From the NCBI RefSeq assembly GCF_018860705.1, contig NZ_JAHKQA010000073.1, positions 1 to 64,000 on the forward strand: a stretch of DNA of 64,000 nt. The letters run 5' to 3'. Positions within the stretch are counted from its first letter, which is position 1; every line of letters starts with the position of its first letter. The notes beneath the pieces were generated by a model that saw only the letters and a list, made by a program, of their open reading frames with translations, was not told where the DNA came from and ran no database searches. The position numbers were made by a program, and so were the translations under genes. Positions 58,224 to 64,000 of the stretch are shown here, piece by piece. Source of the DNA: Citreicella sp. C3M06. GTDB lineage: Bacteria; Pseudomonadota; Alphaproteobacteria; Rhodobacterales; Rhodobacteraceae.

Positions 58224-58280
58224 GGGGGCGCTGCCCCCGCCCTTCGGGCCCCCCGGAGTTTACCGGGCAAGATGAAGGGC
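58224..58280 (+). repeat. Intergenic palindromic repeat, copy C
   Basis: GGGGGC-GCT-GCCCCC hairpin, GCCC-TTC-GGGC hairpin, then CCCCGGAGTTTACCGGGCA and AGATGAAG. It is closely like copy A at 38078-38140 in its right half. It lies 23 bases from the 3' end of ureC. Confidence 0.85.
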
Positions 58281-58303
58281 GGGGCCGCGCCCCGATCCTG
58301 CGG

Positions 58304-60052
<1,749 letters not shown>

Positions 60053-60117
60053 GGGTGTGTCCTCGTCTGTCGTGTCGGCGCGTGACCCGCGCCCGTTTTT
60101 TGGCTGGCCTGCCGGCC

Positions 60118-60513
60118 CTATTCCTTGAAAACCTCATCCACCGGCACCTGAAGCGCATTGGCGATGGCGTTGGTCTGGCTCGCCATGCCGATCACGGCGA
60201 GCAATTCATTCAGCATGGCGTCGCTCATGCCCTTGGCCTTTGCCGAAGCCGTATGGGAATGGCAGCAATAGGCGCAGGAATTGGCGGCGGACACCGCGAT
60301 ATAGATCATTTCCTTGGTCAGCGGATCAAGCGCGCCGGGCGCCATCAAGACCTTCAGCCGGTGCCATGTCGCCCGCAGCGTTTCGGGATCATGGGCCAGC
60401 GCGCGCCAGAAATTATTGATGAAATCAGTGCCGCGGGTGGCGCGGATGTCGGCGAAGACCTCGGCTGCAAGCGGGCTTAGCTGATCGTCACTCAGCAGCG
60501 GGCGGGTGACCAT
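60118..60513 (-). CDS. Carboxymuconolactone decarboxylase family protein (AhpD-like)
   Basis: This 131-residue helical protein has the AhpD/CMD active site [18 protein letters not shown], with C-x-x-C and the downstream histidine. Such proteins act as peroxidase-linked thiol reductases or as decarboxylases. ATG 60513 begins the frame. It lies between ureC and the small-protein genes on the same strand, so it is part of the urease transcript by position; there is no known urease role. Confidence 0.88.
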   Translation of the reverse strand: MVTRPLLSDDQLSPLAAEVFADIRATRGTDFINNFWRALAHDPETLRATWHRLKVLMAPGALDPLTKEMIYIAVSAANSCAYCCHSHTASAKAKGMSDAMLNELLAVIGMASQTNAIANALQVPVDEVFKE

Positions 60514-60522
60514 GGGCGATCC

Positions 60523-60837
60523 TCAGTCCTGCGCTTCGGCATCGCGCACCGGCGCGAGCGTCGTTGGCCGGGGCGGCGTTTGCCCGGCATTGCCGCAGGA
60601 CGGCACCGAGCGCAGCCCCGCGGACGGGCGCGCACGCGGATGGCCGGGGCGGCGAAGCGGGGCGCAGATGTTGCCCGTCGCTCCGGGCAGCGGCACCCGC
60701 GCAAGGCCGATCGCCTTGCGTTGCTGGTCGAGCGCCATGCCGACCATGGCGCGTGCCAGCCTCAGCTGCAGCGCCATAACCTGCGTGCTTCCGCGCAAGG
60801 CAACCTTCGTCCAGTCCATCGGTGTGATCGGAAACAT
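60523..60837 (-). CDS. Small hypothetical protein in urease operon
   Basis: This 104-residue protein begins with a helical, hydrophobic part (about 1-47, MDWTKVALRGSTQVMALQLR), followed by a long Arg/Pro-rich, probably disordered tail. It resembles a type of short helical protein, sometimes found in pairs in Rhodobacterales, of unknown function. ATG 60837 follows a GGAGG run in the upstream sequence. The next gene upstream, at 60881, has related helical features. Confidence 0.6.
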   Translation of the reverse strand: MFPITPMDWTKVALRGSTQVMALQLRLARAMVGMALDQQRKAIGLARVPLPGATGNICAPLRRPGHPRARPSAGLRSVPSCGNAGQTPPRPTTLAPVRDAEAQD

Positions 60838-60880
60838 CGGCCTGCCCTCCTTGAGCGTGCCCTGTGTCAGCGTCGCATCG

Positions 60881-61192
60881 TCAGAGGTTTGGCCCGCGAC
60901 GGGCAAGCCGCTTGCGGTTCGAGCGCGCCTTGCGCTCGAGCGGGACCGTCCATGCATCCAGCACCCGTTCCGGCGCGTCACCGTTCATTGCGGCGCGGCT
61001 GGCGCTCCACCAGCTTTGCAGGAAAGCCGGACCCTTTTCATTGACCATCCGCGCATTTTCGGACGGTTCGACCGACCACATTCCTGCCATGCCGAGCACA
61101 CGATAGGCGATGACCTGCTGGGATTCGGCCACAAGCGAGCCGAGCTTGACCATGCTGCGCTGCCAGGCAAGCACGTCGTTGAACATATTCAT
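60881..61192 (-). CDS. Small helical hypothetical protein in urease operon
   Basis: This 103-residue protein is mostly helical with [20 protein letters not shown] and a basic tail [11 protein letters not shown]. It belongs to a small family seen in Rhodobacterales, in databases sometimes labelled antifreeze protein without experimental support; the helical, amphipathic layout is also phasin-like. ATG 61192 overlaps the ureB stop (ATGA), so it is tightly coupled to urease expression. Confidence 0.7.
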   Translation of the reverse strand: MNMFNDVLAWQRSMVKLGSLVAESQQVIAYRVLGMAGMWSVEPSENARMVNEKGPAFLQSWWSASRAAMNGDAPERVLDAWTVPLERKARSNRKRLARRGPNL

Positions 61193-61494
61193 AGTGAACC
61201 CATGACTTTCTGATTGAATCCATAAACCTTGCGGGCACCCGCAAGGGGGATAAGCGCGACCTCGCGCCGTTGTCCGGGCTCGAACCGCACCGCAGTCCCG
61301 GCCGCGATGTCAAGCCGGGTGCCGCGCGCGGCCTCCCTGTCGAAATCGAGCGCCGGGTTGGTTTCGGCGAAGTGGTAATGCGAGCCGACCTGTACGGGCC
61401 GATCACCGGTATTGGCCACCATCAGCACGATGGCCTCGCGCCCGGCGTTCAGCTCCAGATCACCCTCGGCGGGAAACAGCTCTCCGGGGATCAC
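61189..61494 (-). CDS. ureB: Urease subunit beta
   Basis: This 101-residue subunit starts (GTG) [19 protein letters not shown], the family start, and carries [22 protein letters not shown] 61494 overlaps the stop of the small His-rich gene (GTGA) and has GAGG 8 bases upstream; it is chosen for exact family agreement. It structures the active site of UreC. Confidence 0.97.
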   Translation of the reverse strand: MIPGELFPAEGDLELNAGREAIVLMVANTGDRPVQVGSHYHFAETNPALDFDREAARGTRLDIAAGTAVRFEPGQRREVALIPLAGARKVYGFNQKVMGSL

Positions 61495-61664
61495 TTGCGC
61501 GACCTCACCCGCTTCAGCACCATGTGGCCCGCCAAGGCGGCGATGCCAAGCACCGCCACGGTCACCAGCCATGATGCGCCGTCATGAGGATGCAGATGGG
61601 CACCCTCGCCCGTATGGGCAAGGGCAGGCGCTGCAAAAAGCACGAGAGGCAAGGCGTATTTCAT
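61491..61664 (-). CDS. Small His-rich membrane protein inside urease operon
   Basis: This 57-residue protein has a signal-like N-terminal segment (about 1-16, [16 protein letters not shown]), a short periplasmic part [13 protein letters not shown] with four His, and a C-terminal membrane helix (about 31-50) ending KRVRSRK. The His cluster could bind nickel outside the inner membrane. It sits exactly between ureA and ureB, with stop overlapping the ureB start (GTGA). I do not know a function for this family. Confidence 0.72.
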   Translation of the reverse strand: MKYALPLVLFAAPALAHTGEGAHLHPHDGASWLVTVAVLGIAALAGHMVLKRVRSRK

Positions 61665-61684
61665 TCCAGGATTCCTTGGCGAGA

Positions 61685-61987
61685 TCAGCGGATCGGGTTG
61701 TGAACGGTGACGAGCTTGGTGCCATCGGGGAAGGTCGCTTCGACCTGCACCTCGTGGATCATCTCGGGAACACCCTCCATGCATTGCTCGGCGGTGATCA
61801 CCCGTGCCCCCGCCTCCATCATATCGGCCACCGAACGGCCGTCGCGCGCGCCTTCCACCACAGCGTCGGTGATCAACGCGATAGCCTCGGGATAGTTCAG
61901 CCTGACGCCGCGTCCGAGTCGTTTTCTTGCCACTTCGGCAGCTATTGCGACAAGCAGCTTGTCCTTTTCGCGGGGGGTCAATTGCAT
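61685..61987 (-). CDS. ureA: Urease subunit gamma
   Basis: This 100-residue subunit begins [20 protein letters not shown] and contains [20 protein letters not shown] and [19 protein letters not shown], all typical. ATG 61987 is 3 bases after the ureD stop. ureB follows after the small His-rich gene. Confidence 0.98.
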   Translation of the reverse strand: MQLTPREKDKLLVAIAAEVARKRLGRGVRLNYPEAIALITDAVVEGARDGRSVADMMEAGARVITAEQCMEGVPEMIHEVQVEATFPDGTKLVTVHNPIR

Positions 61988-61990
61988 TGG

Positions 61991-62827
61991 TCAGATCATC
62001 CAGGGTCGTGGGAGTTCAGCGCCGCACAGATAGCGCAGGACAGAGGCAAGGTGGCCTCGCAAAGCGAAGCCGTCAACGGAAACCATACGAATTGCAACAA
62101 GATCCGGCGTCAGGGCGGACACGCCCGCCGTCTGCGGCAGCATTTCACGCAGGCGCTCGACGCAGCCCGAGGCTCCGGGGGCGGCGCGGAGCACCGTTGC
62201 CATCGCCCCCGCACCATTGGCTGTCGCCGGCTGCGACAGGATCTGCGCCGCATCGCCATCCAGCCGCAGACGGTCGGCGAAAACCAGCCTGCCGCCGATG
62301 CGCAGGTCGATCCGGTCGCGCAGGTGGATGTCGTGCAGCACCTCTCCCATGGCGCGGCGGCCAAAGATGAACGACTCGCAGGCGACAAGACGGGCATCTT
62401 CGGCCATGTCGATGCTCAGCCGTCGGTTCAGCGCCGCGCCTTCGAACAGGATCGTTTCCTGCGGCAACCAGTCAAGCCGCGCGCCAGCATCAACCGTAAG
62501 CTGTGTGGCAACGCGCCCCACCTGCCCCGGCACCGCCCGGTAGATGCGCTCGGCCGCCTGCGTGGTCATCACCAGATGCGCGCCTGCCTGCGCATGGGCG
62601 GCGACATCAAAGGCATCGCCCCCCGTCACCCCGCCCGAACTGTTGAGATAGACCGCCTGCAACTCATCTTTCCCGCGCGGGAACAGCAGCTTGGCGCTGC
62701 CCGACATATGCAGATCGTCGATGGTGCTGCGGCCATTGCGCAGCTTCGCCGACAGGCGCGCCTTGCCGCGCGCGCGCTGCGGCCTTGCGCCGATGTCAGC
62801 CAGATCGGTCGGGCTTTGCTGCGTCAC
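61991..62827 (-). CDS. ureD: Urease accessory protein UreD
   Basis: This 278-residue scaffold protein binds apo-urease and UreF/UreG during nickel insertion. Signatures: YLNSSGGVTGGDAFDV, TTQAAERIYRA and WLPQETILFEGAALNRR. The start is GTG 62827, overlapping the stop of the upstream kinase-like gene (GTGA). It heads the canonical ure genes on this strand. Confidence 0.95.
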   Translation of the reverse strand: MTQQSPTDLADIGARPQRARGKARLSAKLRNGRSTIDDLHMSGSAKLLFPRGKDELQAVYLNSSGGVTGGDAFDVAAHAQAGAHLVMTTQAAERIYRAVPGQVGRVATQLTVDAGARLDWLPQETILFEGAALNRRLSIDMAEDARLVACESFIFGRRAMGEVLHDIHLRDRIDLRIGGRLVFADRLRLDGDAAQILSQPATANGAGAMATVLRAAPGASGCVERLREMLPQTAGVSALTPDLVAIRMVSVDGFALRGHLASVLRYLCGAELPRPWMI

Positions 62828-63612
62828 GTCGCGGCCTCAAGCCCGGCATAGGCGCGTTTGAGCCCCTCAAGCGCCATACGCGCGCCATCTGCCACCAGCA
62901 CCGGCAGGCCCTGCGCCTCGAGCGCGATGCGATGCGCCGCGCTGTCCCCGATCAACGCCACGTTCTGCCCCAGCCACCACGGCTTTGCCGCCGACAGCTC
63001 GACCCCGATCAGCCAGCCCAGCGCTTCGGAGCGGGCCGCGCCGCCCTGCCCCGCCATGAGGCGCGCCCGCAGCCCCGCAAGATCGCCGGTCAGCGCCGCC
63101 GGGCGACCCATGGCGCGATCCACCGCCGCGCGCAGCGTTTCCGGATCAAGCGCGTCGTCCAACACGCCCAGCGCCTCGGGGGCCTGAAGCAGGCGCAGCA
63201 TCGTTCCGGTCAGAAAGCTGCGAAAACTCACGATTTCGCCCGCGCTGATCTGCACCCAGCGGGTCACCGCGCCGGGCAGGCAAAGCGCCCCGTCGAACCC
63301 GGGGTTGAGCGCGAGGAAACCCGCGATCCGCGTCGCCTCGAAGCCCATGTCGTCAAACGGCTGCGCCTGCCGCACGCCGGGCAGCAGATGAAACCGCCCG
63401 GAACGCAGCGGAGCGGGGATCGCGCAGGGCACTTGCGCCTCATGGCCGCGAGCACCAGACAGCAGCACCGGCAGATCCGGCAGCTCTGCCCCCAGTTCCG
63501 ACACAGGCTCTGGCGCGGCATCGTGGCGGGCCAGCACATCGGGGCCGCGCATTTGCCATGTCAGCATCCTGTCGGGGGTAATTTCGACAGCGATCCAGTC
63601 AGCTTGGGTCAT
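62824..63612 (-). CDS. 2-dehydro-3-deoxygalactonokinase family protein
   Basis: This 262-residue protein matches the DgoK family: VLLSGARGHEAQVP near residue 50 and LPGAVTRWVQISAGEIVSFR with SFLTGTMLRLL following, the family's ATP/sugar region. DgoK phosphorylates 2-keto-3-deoxygalactonate. The protein is shorter than typical DgoK (about 290-330), and no galactonate genes are nearby; it overlaps ureD, so it may serve another purpose or be expressed by accident of position. ATG 63612 follows AAGGA. Confidence 0.75.
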   Translation of the reverse strand: MTQADWIAVEITPDRMLTWQMRGPDVLARHDAAPEPVSELGAELPDLPVLLSGARGHEAQVPCAIPAPLRSGRFHLLPGVRQAQPFDDMGFEATRIAGFLALNPGFDGALCLPGAVTRWVQISAGEIVSFRSFLTGTMLRLLQAPEALGVLDDALDPETLRAAVDRAMGRPAALTGDLAGLRARLMAGQGGAARSEALGWLIGVELSAAKPWWLGQNVALIGDSAAHRIALEAQGLPVLVADGARMALEGLKRAYAGLEAAT

Positions 63613-63666
63613 CGGGGTTCCTTTCCGCCCTTCGAGGTAGCGATCCGCTACGGCCCCGGCAAGGGC

Positions 63667-64000
63667 CTAGAGCCACGCCGCGCCCACCTCGAACAGCAGC
63701 TTCAGGCACAACAGCCCCAGCGCCGAATAGATTAGCGTAAAGAACAACCGTTCGGGCAGCAGGCGGGTGAAGCGAAAGCCCGCCCATGCCCCAAGCAGCG
63801 CCACCGGCGCCAGCACCGCCACCTGTTTCAGACTATCCCACGTCAGTTGACCCGCCAGCACATAGGTCGGCGCCTTCATCCAGTTGATGCAGGCAAAGAC
63901 GATGGCCGTCGTGCCGGCAAAGGTCATTTTCGGCAGCTTCTGAGGCAGCATATAGGCCTGATAGGGCGGACCTCCGGCGTGGCTGATATAGCTGGTGAAG
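63667..64000 (-). CDS. Sulfite exporter TauE/SafE-family (TSUP) permease, C-terminal part
   Basis: The frame runs from the right edge of the window to TAG at 63667-63669. It shows FTSYISHAGGPPYQAYMLPQ at the edge, a TSUP signature, then three or four membrane helices (FAGTTAIVFACINWM, VAVLAPVALLGAWAGF, IYSALGLLCLKLLFEVG). TSUP proteins export sulfite, sulfoacetate or related anions. The start lies outside the window. It is on the same strand as the urease cluster, 54 bases from the kinase-like gene. Confidence 0.85.
   Translation of the reverse strand, partial: FTSYISHAGGPPYQAYMLPQKLPKMTFAGTTAIVFACINWMKAPTYVLAGQLTWDSLKQVAVLAPVALLGAWAGFRFTRLLPERLFFTLIYSALGLLCLKLLFEVGAAWL

Noticed and set aside
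60881-61192. Antifreeze activity for the small helical protein
   Set aside because: That label is carried by database names for similar proteins as far as I recall, but nothing in the sequence shows ice-binding repeats.

Overview
The window is high-GC, densely coded DNA from an alphaproteobacterium, almost certainly of the order Rhodobacterales (roseobacter/rhodobacter group). The evidence is gene content and order: an aat-DUF2155-mlaD-NDUFA12 block, tolQRAB-pal-cpoB-tilS-ftsH in one line, an Lrp-type regulator facing a trifunctional-type putA, a PetP/LdtR-type MarR regulator, a split ureA/ureB urease operon, and a tRNA-His without the usual G-1:C73 pair. No rRNA genes, phage genes, integrase or CRISPR array are visible.

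Layout. 1-5,250: end of acetyl-CoA synthetase, the acetyl-CoA carboxylase pair accBC, aat, and a minus-strand envelope/complex I block. 5,384-9,462: clpX, clpP, a cation-efflux transporter and small exported proteins. 9,990-12,047: a secreted protein coupled to an ArsR regulator with SqrR/BigR-like cysteine spacing, then pdeM and a thioesterase. 12,044-16,492: one-carbon metabolism (folD, fhs), chorismate mutase, MOSC protein, tam. 16,489-25,939: ftsH, tilS and the complete Tol-Pal envelope system. 26,054-31,387: a permease-like membrane protein, holA, lptE, leuS. 31,498-37,173: a tripartite RND efflux operon with no adjacent regulator. 37,465-40,956: a small membrane protein, a strongly folded intergenic element, a secreted ClpP-like protein with a membrane coiled-coil partner, mmcB and a small conserved protein. 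41,285-42,176: tRNA-His and tRNA-Leu flanking an orphan HTH protein. 42,271-46,303: putR/putA. 46,384-48,570: rhomboid protease, GFA protein and a decayed insertion-sequence graveyard. 48,583-55,924: suhB, aspC, regulators, sdhE, a DUF1194 protein, gloA, thyX. 55,928-63,612: an interrupted urease cluster on the minus strand carrying several small genes that are not canonical urease genes. The window ends inside a TauE/SafE-type permease gene.

Genes are tightly packed. Many same-strand neighbours overlap by ATGA, GTGA or TGATG, and two convergent pairs share the four bases TTAG as both stop codons. Several small genes (42, 56, 57, 64 and 72 residues) are supported by ribosome binding sites or coupling. 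The observations most worth following up are a 187-bp folded intergenic element at 37,836-38,022 (candidate ncRNA), the ClpP-like/coiled-coil membrane pair, the non-canonical genes inside the urease operon, a three-copy intergenic palindromic repeat, and the cysteine pair in the ArsR regulator. I did not find a clear-cut new defence or mobile system.
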